DNA from: Labilithrix luteola
Lineage (GTDB): Bacteria > Myxococcota_A > Polyangia > Polyangiales > Polyangiaceae
DNA length: 64,000 nt
Direction of reading: 5' to 3'
Assembly: GCF_001263205.1 (NCBI RefSeq)
Contig: NZ_CP012333.1
Location: 9,157,501 to 9,221,500 of the forward strand
A program made the position numbers and the translations under genes. Positions 51,625 through 60,805 of this stretch are shown piece after piece. Within the stretch, counting starts at the first letter, position 1, and each line of letters opens with the position of its first letter. The notes under the pieces were generated by a model. That model saw only the letters and a program-made list of their open reading frames with translations, made no database searches and had not been told where the DNA came from.

Positions 51625-52557
51625 TCACGCGCTTCGTACGCGTGCGGGTTTCCGCCCGACGAGCTCGGCGTCGAAGGCGCTCGGGCAGACGTCGTTGATT
51701 CCGCAGCCTTCGCAGTTGGGCTTCCGCGCGAAGCAGATGCGCCGGCCGTGGAAGATGAGCAGATGGCTGGTCATATCCCACTCGTTTCGGGGAAGGAGCT
51801 TGCAGAGATCTTGCTCGATCTTCACCGGATCGGTGTTTTGCGTCCATCCGAGCCGCTGCGAGGTGCGCTGCACGTGCGTGTCGACGACCACGCCCTCGGG
51901 CGTGTTCCAGATGACGCCGAGAACGACGTTCGCCGTCTTCCGGCCCACGCCAGGGAGCTTCACGAGGTCGTCGAGTGAGCGCGGAACCTCGCCGCCGTGT
52001 CTCTCGACGAGGATGCGCGAGAGACCGACGATGCTCTTGGCCTTCTGCCGGAAGAAACCGAGCGTGGAGACGAGCGGCTCGACGTCGACGGGCTCCGCCT
52101 TCGCCAGGGCCTTCGCGTCCGGATAGGTCGCGAAGAGCTTGGGCGTGGCCTTGTTGACGTTCACGTCGGTCGTCTGCGCGCTGAGCACCGTCGCGACGAG
52201 CAGCTGGAACGCGTTCTGGTGATCGAGCTCGCAGTGCGCGTCAGGGTGAATCTGCTTGAGGCGCTCGAGGGTAGGGACGGGCGGGGCCATCTTCTTGGAC
52301 GCCTTGCTCGACGTCTTTCCGCTCGAAGGTTTGCTCGCGCCGGCCTTCTTCTTCGCGCCGCCGGCCGTCGGGGCTTTCGCGTTCTTGTGCTTGTTCGCGT
52401 TCTGTTTCGCGTTCTGTTCCCCCGTGGAAGCCGAGCCCACGCCCACGATGCGGCGCGGCTTGGCTTCCGCGCTCGCTTTCTTGGTGTGCGTGGTGCTCGT
52501 CTTCTTGGAGGAACTCTTGGCCGCGGCTTTCGCCGAGGGACGCGCGACGGCTTGCAT
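51625..52557 (-). CDS. nth: Endonuclease III
   Basis: 310 aa. DNA glycosylase/AP lyase for oxidised pyrimidines. The HhH motif LPGVGRKTANVVL carries the catalytic Lys, VVVDTHVQR the Asp, and the cluster ligands are Cys275, 282, 285 and 291 (C-x6-C-x2-C-x5-C). Residues 1-90 are a Lys/Ser/Ala-rich extension absent from E. coli Nth (211 aa), resembling histone-like tails. Starts 5 bp after the gyrA stop, so it is co-transcribed. Confidence 0.95.
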   Translation of the reverse strand: MQAVARPSAKAAAKSSSKKTSTTHTKKASAEAKPRRIVGVGSASTGEQNAKQNANKHKNAKAPTAGGAKKKAGASKPSSGKTSSKASKKMAPPVPTLERLKQIHPDAHCELDHQNAFQLLVATVLSAQTTDVNVNKATPKLFATYPDAKALAKAEPVDVEPLVSTLGFFRQKAKSIVGLSRILVERHGGEVPRSLDDLVKLPGVGRKTANVVLGVIWNTPEGVVVDTHVQRTSQRLGWTQNTDPVKIEQDLCKLLPRNEWDMTSHLLIFHGRRICFARKPNCEGCGINDVCPSAFDAELVGRKPARVRSA

Positions 52558-52562
52558 GGACC

Positions 52563-55271
52563 TCAGTTGAGCTCGCCTTCGCCGGGCGTTTCGCTGCCGG
52601 CCGGTGCGGCGCCGCCAGAGCCGTCATCGGGCGGGAGCTCGCTCGCCGAGCCACCGTCCTCGGAGCCACCTTCGGAGCCTCCCTCGGGTCCACCCTCCGC
52701 GCCCGCAGGCTGCTCGGCCATGCGCTCGAGGGCGACGATGCGCTCGCCTTCCTCGACGCTCATGATCTTCACGCCCTGCGCGTTGCGGCCCGTCTCGCGG
52801 ACCTCGGCGACGGCCGTACGGAGCGTCTGCCCCTTGTCGGTGATGAGCATGATCTCGTCGCCGTCTTTGACGAGCTTGACGTCGACCACGGGGCCATTTC
52901 GCTCGCTCGCGTCGATGAGGATGATGCCCTTGCCACCGCGGTTCTGCTGGCGGAATTCTTCGAGGTTCGTGCGCTTGCCGTAGCCGTTCTCGCAGACGGC
53001 GAGGACGAACGGACGCTCCGGATCGGTGACCGCCATACCGACGACCTGGTCGTCGTCGGCGACGTCGATCGCCTTCACGCCGACCGTGCCGCGGCCCATC
53101 GAGCGGACCTGATCTTCGGCGAAGCGGATCGACTGACCGAGCTTCGTGGCGATGAGGAGCTCGCAGCCACCGTTGGTGAGAGCCGCCGAGAGCAGCTGAT
53201 CGTCGCCCTCGATCTTCACGCCGATGATGCCCTTTTGGCGGAAGTTCTCGTATTCGGTCACGGCGGTCTTCTTGATCTGACCGCGCTTCGTGATGGTGAC
53301 GACGAACTTGCCCTCTTCGATCTTCGGGATCTCGACGATGGCGGCGACCTTCTCGCCCGGCTCCATGCCGACGAAGTTCACGATCGCGCGGCCCTTGGCG
53401 TTACGCGCGGCGATCGGGATCTCGTAGACCTTCTTCACGTAGACCTTGCCGCGGTCGGAGAAGAAGAAGACGTAGGCGTGGGTCGAAGCCACGAAGAGCT
53501 GGGTGACCCAGTCTTCCTCGCGCGCTTCCATGCCGATCTTGCCCTTGCCGCCGCGCTTCTGCGCGCGGTACGCGGACGGGTGCGTCCGCTTGATGTACCC
53601 GGCGTGCGAGATCGTGACGACCATGTCCTCTTCCTGGATCATGTCTTCGTCGGCGATCTCGGCGTCGTTCGCCACGATCTCGGTCTTGCGCTTGTCGGCG
53701 AACTTCGAGCGGATCTCCTCGAGCTCCATGACGATGAGGTCGAAGAGGACACTCTCGTTGGCGAGGATGTTGCGAAGGCGCGCGATCTCGTTGCAAAGCT
53801 CGCCGTACTCCGCCGCGAGCTTCTCCTGCTCGAGGCCGGTGAGCTTGGAGAGGCGCATCTCGAGGATGGCCTTGGCCTGGCGCTCGGAGAGGAAGTAGTC
53901 GCCCTTTTCCTTGGCGCGCTCGATCTCCGCGTCGGGGCGGCCTGCACGGCGCACGAACGCCTCGAGGCCCTTCAGCGGGAGCTTCATGAGGGCGCTGCGC
54001 GCGGTCTCGACGTCGCGCGATTCGCGGATCGTCCTCACGACGAGGTCGACCTCGGTGGTCGCCATGCCGAGACCTTCGACGATCTCGCGCTGCGCTTCGG
54101 CCTGACGGAGCTCGTAACGCGTGCGGCGCGTGACGACGTCGCGGCGGTGCTCGACGAAGACATCGAGCGACTCCTTCAGGTTCATCACCATCGGGCGGCC
54201 GCGGACGATCGCCAGGTTGATGACGCCGAACGACGTCTGCAGGTCCGTCAACCGATAGAGCTGGTTGATGACGACCTGGGGGACGACGTCTTTCTTGAGC
54301 TCGATGACGAGGCGGATGCCTTCGCGGTCGGATTCGTCGCGGGCCTCGGAGATGCCCTCGATCTTCTTCTCGCGCATCAGCTCGCCGATGCGCGCGTGAA
54401 TCCTCGCCTTGTTCGTCTGGTAGGGGATCTCGGTGACGACGATCTGCTCTTTGTCGCCACGACCCGGCGCGCGCTCGACCTCCATGCGCGCACGCATGAT
54501 GATGTTGCCGCGACCGGTGCGCTGCGCCTGCTCGATGCCGCCGCGCCCGAAGATGAGAGCGCCCGTCGGGAAGTCAGGGCCGGCGACGAACCGCATGAGG
54601 TCGTCGACCGTGCACTGCGGATTGCGAATGAGGTGAACCGTGGCGTCGAGCACTTCGCCGAGGTTGTGCGGCGGAATGTTGGTCGCCATACCGACGGCGA
54701 TACCGCCGCTGCCGTTGACGAGCAGGTTCGGGATGCGCGTCGGAAGAACGGTCGGCTCGACCTTGGAGTCGTCGAAGTTCGGAACGAAGTCGACGCACTC
54801 CTTCTCGATGTCGCTCAGGAACTCGACGGCGATCTTCGAGAGGCGCGCTTCCGTGTATCGGTACGCGGCCGCCGGGTCGCCGTCGACGCTGCCGTAGTTG
54901 CCCTGGCCGTCGATGAGCGGATAGCGGAGCGAGAAGTCCTGCGCGAGGCGGACCATCGCGTCGTAGACGCTCGCGTCACCGTGCGGGTGGTACGAACCGA
55001 GCACGGCGCCGACGATGGTCGCGCTCTTGCGGTACGCCGCGCTGGGGACGAGGCCCTCCTGATACGCGGAGTACATGATGCGACGGTGAACCGGCTTGAG
55101 GCCGTCGCGCGCGTCCGGGATCGCACGACCCACGATGACGCTCATCGCGTAGTCGAGGTAGCTCGTGCGCATCTCCTCCTGGATGGAGATGGGAACTTTC
55201 TGACCGTTGCTCGGAGGCTGGGCGGGCGACCCCGGGAGGTTCGGCTCAGGCGGAACGTTCACGTTCGACAT
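52563..55271 (-). CDS. gyrA: DNA gyrase subunit A
   Basis: 902 aa. Breakage-reunion subunit: catalytic Tyr139 in AAAYRYTEARL, QRDR HPHGDASVYD (residues 95-104), with Ala at the position of E. coli Ser83. The C-terminal wrapping domain has the GyrA box QKRGGKG, which identifies gyrase rather than ParC, and a second related QNRGGKG. It ends in a Glu/Gly/Ser-rich acidic tail of about 45 residues. N-terminal Pro-rich extension of about 25 residues. Family assignment is certain. Confidence 0.98.
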   Translation of the reverse strand: MSNVNVPPEPNLPGSPAQPPSNGQKVPISIQEEMRTSYLDYAMSVIVGRAIPDARDGLKPVHRRIMYSAYQEGLVPSAAYRKSATIVGAVLGSYHPHGDASVYDAMVRLAQDFSLRYPLIDGQGNYGSVDGDPAAAYRYTEARLSKIAVEFLSDIEKECVDFVPNFDDSKVEPTVLPTRIPNLLVNGSGGIAVGMATNIPPHNLGEVLDATVHLIRNPQCTVDDLMRFVAGPDFPTGALIFGRGGIEQAQRTGRGNIIMRARMEVERAPGRGDKEQIVVTEIPYQTNKARIHARIGELMREKKIEGISEARDESDREGIRLVIELKKDVVPQVVINQLYRLTDLQTSFGVINLAIVRGRPMVMNLKESLDVFVEHRRDVVTRRTRYELRQAEAQREIVEGLGMATTEVDLVVRTIRESRDVETARSALMKLPLKGLEAFVRRAGRPDAEIERAKEKGDYFLSERQAKAILEMRLSKLTGLEQEKLAAEYGELCNEIARLRNILANESVLFDLIVMELEEIRSKFADKRKTEIVANDAEIADEDMIQEEDMVVTISHAGYIKRTHPSAYRAQKRGGKGKIGMEAREEDWVTQLFVASTHAYVFFFSDRGKVYVKKVYEIPIAARNAKGRAIVNFVGMEPGEKVAAIVEIPKIEEGKFVVTITKRGQIKKTAVTEYENFRQKGIIGVKIEGDDQLLSAALTNGGCELLIATKLGQSIRFAEDQVRSMGRGTVGVKAIDVADDDQVVGMAVTDPERPFVLAVCENGYGKRTNLEEFRQQNRGGKGIILIDASERNGPVVDVKLVKDGDEIMLITDKGQTLRTAVAEVRETGRNAQGVKIMSVEEGERIVALERMAEQPAGAEGGPEGGSEGGSEDGGSASELPPDDGSGGAAPAGSETPGEGELN

Positions 55272-55708
55272 CGGGTCAAATGTCTAGTCCGGTCACCGCC
55301 CCGCTGCCAGTAGAAAACGCCGAAAATACCCGGGGAATTCTAGCAATTTGGCCACCGGGAACGTGCCTGCGAACGTGCCTGCGGCCATGCCTACGCCCGA
55401 TTCGGAAAACCGCGCGTTCTCGCAGCCAAAATCGCCCGCACCGCGCAGGTCACCCGTGGGTGATCCGCAGCGCATTCAGGCGCTGATTTCGGCGATGGAG
55501 CGGCGCCATGGCGTGGCGCACGGCAGGGACATGGCAGGGCAGGGCCTTGCGGTGAGCATGGCGCGAACTCGCTGACCCCAAACGGAGAGCTGCGAAGCCC
55601 ACTCAGGCGAGCAGCGAGCGCGCGCACGCGCTCACCATCCAGCGCGGCATCACGACTCGAGAGCGCACCGATGTCGAGTGCGCTCTCGCGAGGGGTTTGC
55701 TCGTCAGC
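55272..55708. other. Non-coding gap between gyrA and bamA
   Basis: 437 bp. The left end should hold the gyrA promoter, but no consensus boxes stand out. The repeat GAACGTGCCTGCG appears twice near 55360-55382. The right end has the bamA hairpin. Short open frames here (for example 55348-55575) have no ribosome site or recognisable protein. Confidence 0.6.
55658..55688. terminator. Hairpin downstream of bamA
   Basis: CGAGAGCGCAC (55658-55668) pairs perfectly with GTGCGCTCTCG (55678-55688), loop of 9 nt. It lies 21 bp beyond the bamA stop on the minus strand; no U tract. Confidence 0.6.
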
Positions 55709-58450
55709 TCAGAAGAAGTTGCCGATGGTGAACTCGAAGACGCTCGCCTCTTCGAAGCTCAGCTTGTTGAGCGGGAAGCCCCACTCGAAGCGCAGCGGGC
55801 CGAGCGGCGAGAACCAGCGGATACCGAAGCCGCTCGACCAGCGGAGGTACGTGAGGCTCTTCGCGCTGAAGCACGGGCTCACGAGGTTCGAGAACTGCGG
55901 AGCCGGCGTGGTCTTGCAGAACTGGTCCTCGAGGTTCCACGTGTTGCCGGTGTCGACGAAGGCGACGCCGCGAATACCGACCTTGTCGATGATCGGGAAC
56001 TCGAATTCGAGGTTCGAGTAGTACTGGAGGTTACCGCCGATGTTCGCGCCGTTCGCGATCGGCGCGGAGTTCACGTCGAGCGCGGAGTTGAGCGGAAGGC
56101 GCGGGCCGAGCGTGCGGAGGCGATAACCGCGCACGTCGAGGATGCCGCCGAGGAAGTAGCGCGCGAAGATCGGAACGCCGTTCGAAAGCGGGCTCGTGAT
56201 GAGGCCCACCTTGTTGTTCATCTTGAGCACGAAGCCGGAGCCCGGCTGATCGGTCTGACCGAAGAGCGGGTAGTAGAAGCGGCCCGTGAACTCGTGGCGG
56301 AGGAACTCGATCTCGCTGCCGAGGGCGCTCGACGCGAACTCGGTCGAGGCCTGGAGATAGACACCGGACGACGGGAAGAGGCGGTTGTTACGCGTGTCGT
56401 AGGTGATCTGCGGGCGGAGCGAGATCGTTCGGCCCGAGTTGAAGAGGTTCGCGAGCGGCAGGCGCTGGAACACGCTGACGAAGCCCGAGGACGAACCGAA
56501 GAACGTGTTGACGTTCGCGGTATCGACCGCGTCGTGCTGGACCGTGGCGGTCACGCCGATGCGGAGCCAGGGCTGCACGAGCGCGTAACCGAACGTGGCC
56601 GCGCCACCGATCGACCGACGCGAGAAGTCGGGGAAGACGAGCAGGTTGTCGTAGAGCTCGATCGAGGTCGACCAGTCCGAGTCGAGGAAGTACGGCTCGA
56701 AGAAGCGGATGCTGATGAGCTGACGGAGACCGGAGATCTGCGCCTGGAGGGCGAGCGACTGGCCGTTGCCGAACAGGTTCGCTTGCTGGATCTGCGCGGT
56801 GGCGATGAAGTTCTCGATGCTCGAGAAGCCTGCGCCGACCTGGAAGGTGCCGGTGGGGCGCTCCGTCACCTCGAAGTTGATGTTGATGGTCTCCGGCGTC
56901 GAACCCTGTTCGGTGGAGACGTCGACACGTTCGAAGTAGCCGAGCGCGGTGATGCGCTTCTTGGAGTCTTCGAGCTTGGTCTCGCTGAAGAGCTGACCTT
57001 CCTCGATCTCCATTTCGCGACGCAGGACCTTGTCGCGCGTCTTCGTGTTGCCCTTGATCTCGATGCGCTCGACGTGGACCAGCGGGCCGCGGCGGATCGG
57101 GACGATGATGTCGACCTCGCGCTTGACGGGATCGAGCTCGGTCTCCGGGTCCGCCTCCATGTTGGCGTAACCGGCGTCGCGGTAGACGGTGCGGACCGCC
57201 TGGAGGTCCTTCACGAGCTCGGCGCGGTTGAAGTAGTCGCCGCTCTTGGCGCGAACGAGCTGACGAAGGGCGCGGCGACCGCCGAGGGGCTCGATCTCTT
57301 TGCCGTCCGCATCGCGCTCGTAAATCTTGAGCTGGCGGATCTTGAAACGCGGACCCTCGTGGATGAGGAGGGTGATCTCGATGCCTTCGCGATCGGGCGT
57401 CAGCATGACGCGCGGCGTCCCGACCTGCACGTTCATGTAGCCCTTGTCGTAATAAAGGGCGTTCAGCATCAGAACGTCGCGTTCGAAGATGTCCTGACGG
57501 TAGGGGCCGCCGGAGCCGAACGAGAAGATCGAGCTCTGGCCGGTCTGCATGATCGACCGCAGCTCGTCGTCGGGGACGTTGTAGTTGCCGACGAACGTGA
57601 TTCGGCGAACGGTCACCGGCGCGTGCTCGGTGATCTTGAACTTGATGATGACTTCGTTGTCGCGCTGGGGCTCGACCGCGCTCTCGACGTCGGCGAGGAA
57701 GTAGCCCTTCTCGGCGTACGCGTCCTTGATCTTCTGGACGCTGCGGCGGACCGACGGAACGCTGAGGATCGTGTTGGCCTTGACCTCGATCGCTTCCTGC
57801 AGCTTGTCGTTTTCGATCTCGCTGTTGCCTTCGAACTCGACCGCCTTGATGTTCGGGCGCTCGCGAACGAGGAAACGGAGAATGACGCCGTGGTCGGAGC
57901 GCGTCATGTCGACTTCGACGTCGTCGAAGAAGCCCGAGTCCCAGAGGGCTCGGACATCGCTCGCGAGGTTGTCGACCTTGAAGTAGTTGCCGGGCTTTTC
58001 CCGGAGGTAGCTCACGATGTCGTCGCGCGCGACGCGGCGGTTGCCGCTGATGTCGATGCGCGTGATCGGAGTGCCCTCGGCCTTCTCCGCTTCGCTCTGC
58101 GGGATGTTGATCGTCGGACCGGCGGCCTGCGTGGCAGGCGCCGAGGCTGCAGCGCCGTTGGCTTCGGGCGCGCCGCCATCGATATCACCCGCCGGCTCGG
58201 CGGCCGGGTGAGCGCCCGCGTCACCGCTGGGCTTGGTCGCCGGGGCAGCGCCCGCGTCCGCAGCTCCGCGCGCCGCCGGTTTGGCGGGCTGCATGGGAGG
58301 TCCGGAGCCGGGGCCCTGGCCCATCTGGGCGAAGGCGGGACGAGGAGCACCCGCGACGAGCAGCAACAACAGGGCGCCGAAGATCGCGATCTCGACCACC
58401 ACCGCGAAGGCACGCGCAATCGATCGGTGAAGGCCTGGGGAAAGGAGCAT
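55709..58450 (-). CDS. bamA: Outer-membrane protein assembly factor BamA (Omp85)
   Basis: 913 aa. Signal peptide (FAVVVEIAIFGALLLLLVAGAPRPAFA), then an 80-residue Ala/Pro/Gly linker not found in E. coli BamA (810 aa). Five POTRA-like repeats follow between about 125 and 530 (ITRIDISGNRRVARDDIVSYLREKPGNYF; IKAVEFEGNSEIENDKLQ; VRRITFVGNYNVPDDELRSIM; VERIEIKGNTKTRDKVLRREM). The barrel has DVRGYRLRTLGPR (the VRGF/Y motif of Omp85) and ends TIGNFF with the terminal Phe. It inserts beta-barrel proteins into the outer membrane. Confidence 0.96.
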   Translation of the reverse strand: MLLSPGLHRSIARAFAVVVEIAIFGALLLLLVAGAPRPAFAQMGQGPGSGPPMQPAKPAARGAADAGAAPATKPSGDAGAHPAAEPAGDIDGGAPEANGAAASAPATQAAGPTINIPQSEAEKAEGTPITRIDISGNRRVARDDIVSYLREKPGNYFKVDNLASDVRALWDSGFFDDVEVDMTRSDHGVILRFLVRERPNIKAVEFEGNSEIENDKLQEAIEVKANTILSVPSVRRSVQKIKDAYAEKGYFLADVESAVEPQRDNEVIIKFKITEHAPVTVRRITFVGNYNVPDDELRSIMQTGQSSIFSFGSGGPYRQDIFERDVLMLNALYYDKGYMNVQVGTPRVMLTPDREGIEITLLIHEGPRFKIRQLKIYERDADGKEIEPLGGRRALRQLVRAKSGDYFNRAELVKDLQAVRTVYRDAGYANMEADPETELDPVKREVDIIVPIRRGPLVHVERIEIKGNTKTRDKVLRREMEIEEGQLFSETKLEDSKKRITALGYFERVDVSTEQGSTPETININFEVTERPTGTFQVGAGFSSIENFIATAQIQQANLFGNGQSLALQAQISGLRQLISIRFFEPYFLDSDWSTSIELYDNLLVFPDFSRRSIGGAATFGYALVQPWLRIGVTATVQHDAVDTANVNTFFGSSSGFVSVFQRLPLANLFNSGRTISLRPQITYDTRNNRLFPSSGVYLQASTEFASSALGSEIEFLRHEFTGRFYYPLFGQTDQPGSGFVLKMNNKVGLITSPLSNGVPIFARYFLGGILDVRGYRLRTLGPRLPLNSALDVNSAPIANGANIGGNLQYYSNLEFEFPIIDKVGIRGVAFVDTGNTWNLEDQFCKTTPAPQFSNLVSPCFSAKSLTYLRWSSGFGIRWFSPLGPLRFEWGFPLNKLSFEEASVFEFTIGNFF

Positions 58451-58719
58451 CGGGCGGTGCGCGCGTGCTTGAAGCGGTGCTTGAAAAAGCGGGGGATCGG
58501 ACGAACGACGGACGAGCGACTAACGAACCACTACGGAACGAAACGGCCGATAAGGGCGCAACTGAGCGCCTCTCAGTAGCCGACGTCCGCCTCGTAGGTC
58601 AACCGGCCTTCCGCTCCAAGCAGGAAAGAATTTCGGAAGGTTTTCCCGCAACCAAGGCTCGAGGGTGGACATCTTGCGCCCCGTCGCGCGTTCCGGCCTC
58701 GTTCGGCGTCGTCTTCGCG

Positions 58720-59898
58720 CTACCAGCCGCGCGCGTGGGCCAACGCGCGAAAGTCCCCGAGGGCTGCTTTTCCAGCAGTTCCATCACGGAGGCCGAGGGA
58801 TCCGAAGAATGCGACCCACGCCTCGTCGGATCGTCCTTGACGTTCTGCGCGAGCTTTCGCCACCGAAAGCGACGCGTCATCGAGCTCAACGAGGTCGAAC
58901 ACCGCGATCCGCGTGGCGTTCCGGTCCCACGCCTGGAAGGCGGTCCGAACGAAGGCGGCCTGGGCGTCTCCGTCGCTGCCACACGCCGCCGCGGAGGGGT
59001 AGCCGGCCCGGATGACGACCGGCTTGTCCGGGGGCGCCGCCTGGGCGATGCGATCGAACGCATCCCCGACCGAAGCCGGCGGAAGGACGTGCCCCGAGGC
59101 GTCGGCCGGGAAGACGGTGACCCCGAGGACATCGGAGCCGTTCCACGCCGCGTCGAGGAGGGAGCGCCTGGCGGCCATCCCGTCTTCTCCGACCGCGAAC
59201 CCGATGCGGAAAGGGGCGCCGACCGATTGGGCGTAGGCCTTGGCGCGCTCGATGAACGTTGCGAGCTGCGCGTACCTGTTCGCGTCGTCGCCGAACGCCC
59301 GGTCGACTCCGCTCGCGACGAGAAGCACGTCGAGCTGGAGATCGGGCATCTGCGAAACCACGTAATCGATGACGCGGCCGTACCGCACGGCCACTTGCGG
59401 ATCGTCGAGCGGCAGCCCCGCGAGGTCGGCCGGCATCCGCGGGCCACTCACGTCCACCGCGTCGATTTCGAGGAGCGCCGAAGCGTGCTCGGACGAGAGA
59501 ACGAGGTTCGCGACGTGGAGCCCGGGCTGGAAGAGCGCTGTCGTGGCGGCGTCGGGGGCACCACCGTCGAAGGGCACCTCCACCTCGTCCCAGGCGTAGC
59601 TCACCGTCGTTGTCGTGGCGCCTGCGTCGCGTGCCGTTTGCACGTGTTCGAGGAGTGTCTGCCCGCTGAGATCGACGTCCAGGCCGAGCACACGCGCTCC
59701 ACGCGGAACGACAGCGGCATCCGTGTCTTGCTCCGCGCCTCCGTCTCCACCGTCCGGCGCGACCGACGCTTCGTCGCTCGGCACATTTCCGAGCGCGGCC
59801 GGGAAGCGCTCCTCGCACGCCGCGAGCCACGCGCACGTTGCCGTCGTGACGACGAGTGCGCCCGTGAGGCGGCGACGAAGGAGCGCTCGCGAGGTCAA
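58720..59898 (-). CDS. Predicted lipoprotein with TIM-barrel-like domain
   Basis: 392 aa. Lipobox WLAAC, then an Asp/Gly linker. The rest is alpha/beta with repeating beta-strand-helix units: ARVLGLDVDLSGQTLLEHVQTARDAGATTTTVSYAWDEVEVPFDGG, LQLDVLLVASGVDRAFG, GVTVFPADASGHVLP, PPDKPVVIRAGYPS, all in the order of a glycosidase-type barrel. No definite catalytic pair is identified. Overlaps the upstream coiled-coil gene by 4 bp (ATGA). The 269 bp between its stop and bamA shows no gene. Confidence 0.7.
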   Translation of the reverse strand: MTSRALLRRRLTGALVVTTATCAWLAACEERFPAALGNVPSDEASVAPDGGDGGAEQDTDAAVVPRGARVLGLDVDLSGQTLLEHVQTARDAGATTTTVSYAWDEVEVPFDGGAPDAATTALFQPGLHVANLVLSSEHASALLEIDAVDVSGPRMPADLAGLPLDDPQVAVRYGRVIDYVVSQMPDLQLDVLLVASGVDRAFGDDANRYAQLATFIERAKAYAQSVGAPFRIGFAVGEDGMAARRSLLDAAWNGSDVLGVTVFPADASGHVLPPASVGDAFDRIAQAAPPDKPVVIRAGYPSAAACGSDGDAQAAFVRTAFQAWDRNATRIAVFDLVELDDASLSVAKARAERQGRSDEAWVAFFGSLGLRDGTAGKAALGDFRALAHARGW

Positions 59899-60536
59899 AC
59901 CGTGGGGGCCCTCGGCGGGCGGAGCGACTCGAGCAGTTCGGCCACCTCGGAAATGTCGACCATGGGCGCGACGGAGAGGCGGGCCTCGAGCGCTGCGCTC
60001 GGGAGGGGCGGGGGAACTTCGCCGGTTGCACCGACCACGCGCGTGAGGAGGGCGCAGGCGTCGGCGAGGATGCGCGCGCGCTTCTTGCTCGCGGCGATCT
60101 CGTCCGCGTGGAGTTGCGAGAGATCCGTCGAGGCGCGGGCGAGGAGATCACGCAGACCGTCGATTCGCTCGAGCACGTTCACGACGTGCATGCCGATCTG
60201 GGCCTTGTCGATCGGCGCTTTCGGCAACGCGGGTGACGATCCGGGCGCTGCGTTCGCAGTCTTGTCGCGCCGCGCGATTTCGGCCTCGAGGACCGCGATC
60301 TTCTCTTTGAGCTGCTGGACCTCGTCACGCGCGGCGGTGGTCTCGTCCTTCGACGCCACGAGCTCGAGTTGGAGTTTGCGATAGGCCTCTTCGGCGGCAT
60401 TCGCGCGCTCGTTCGCGCGACGCGCACGCTCGACTTCGTCGGAAACGTCGCCCTGGCCTGCGTTCGGGCCCGCGTGCTCCACCGGCGTGGCCGTCGTGTT
60501 GCCGCGAGAATTCGTGCGATGGTCGGATTTCACCAT
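59895..60536 (-). CDS. Coiled-coil protein of unknown function
   Basis: 213 aa from ATG 60536. Residues about 35-95 are a heptad coiled coil (EVERARRANERANAAEEAYRKLQLELVASKDETTAARDEVQQLKEKIAVLEAEIARR). Then come a short linker and a helical C-terminal domain (IGMHVVNVLERIDGLRDLLARASTDLSQLHADEIAASKKRARILADACALL). No signal or TM segment. Overlaps the lipoprotein gene, so they are co-expressed. Could be a structural or cytoskeletal element. Confidence 0.65.
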   Translation of the reverse strand: MVKSDHRTNSRGNTTATPVEHAGPNAGQGDVSDEVERARRANERANAAEEAYRKLQLELVASKDETTAARDEVQQLKEKIAVLEAEIARRDKTANAAPGSSPALPKAPIDKAQIGMHVVNVLERIDGLRDLLARASTDLSQLHADEIAASKKRARILADACALLTRVVGATGEVPPPLPSAALEARLSVAPMVDISEVAELLESLRPPRAPTV

Positions 60537-60616
60537 TGAACCGGATCCTATCGTATTGCGCGCCCCCTTGGGCACGGCAACCGATCAAGCCCGGCCTTTG
60601 GAGGACGGGAAGGAAT

Positions 60617-60796
60617 GGCACAGGAAGGGCGGAAGAACGGAAGGGGTTATGAGGCTCCCTCGTACGTCGACTGCGCGAGTCCCGGCGTCCTGGAGCCAGG
60701 CAACGATGCACCTCGATGAGTGCGCAGTGCGCCGATGATCCGCTCCCTCCCGTCGTCGAATCTTCCGCCCTTCCGCCCTTCCGCCCTTCCGGTGCC
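60617..60796. repeat. Third inverted-repeat element, related to copies A and B
   Basis: Left end GGCACAGGAAGGGCGGAAGA (60617-60636); right end begins TCTTCCGCCCTTCC (60761-60774), an exact inverted copy of 14 bp. The right end is extended by two more GCCCTTCC units and closes with GGTGCC. The termini resemble copy B, but the interior is unrelated. It fills most of the gap between the coiled-coil and MFS genes, and nothing else is seen there. Confidence 0.8.
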
Positions 60797-60805
60797 CTCT
60801 CTCTC

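Noticed and set aside
55348..55575. 75-codon ORF between gyrA and bamA
   Set aside because: No ribosome site, biased composition, no recognisable domain.
55697..58579. 960-codon open frame opposite bamA, and similar long frames opposite dnaK, gyrA and nadB
   Set aside because: High-GC codon bias leaves antisense frames open; the products are Arg/Asp/Val-rich with no motifs, whereas the minus-strand genes are unmistakable.
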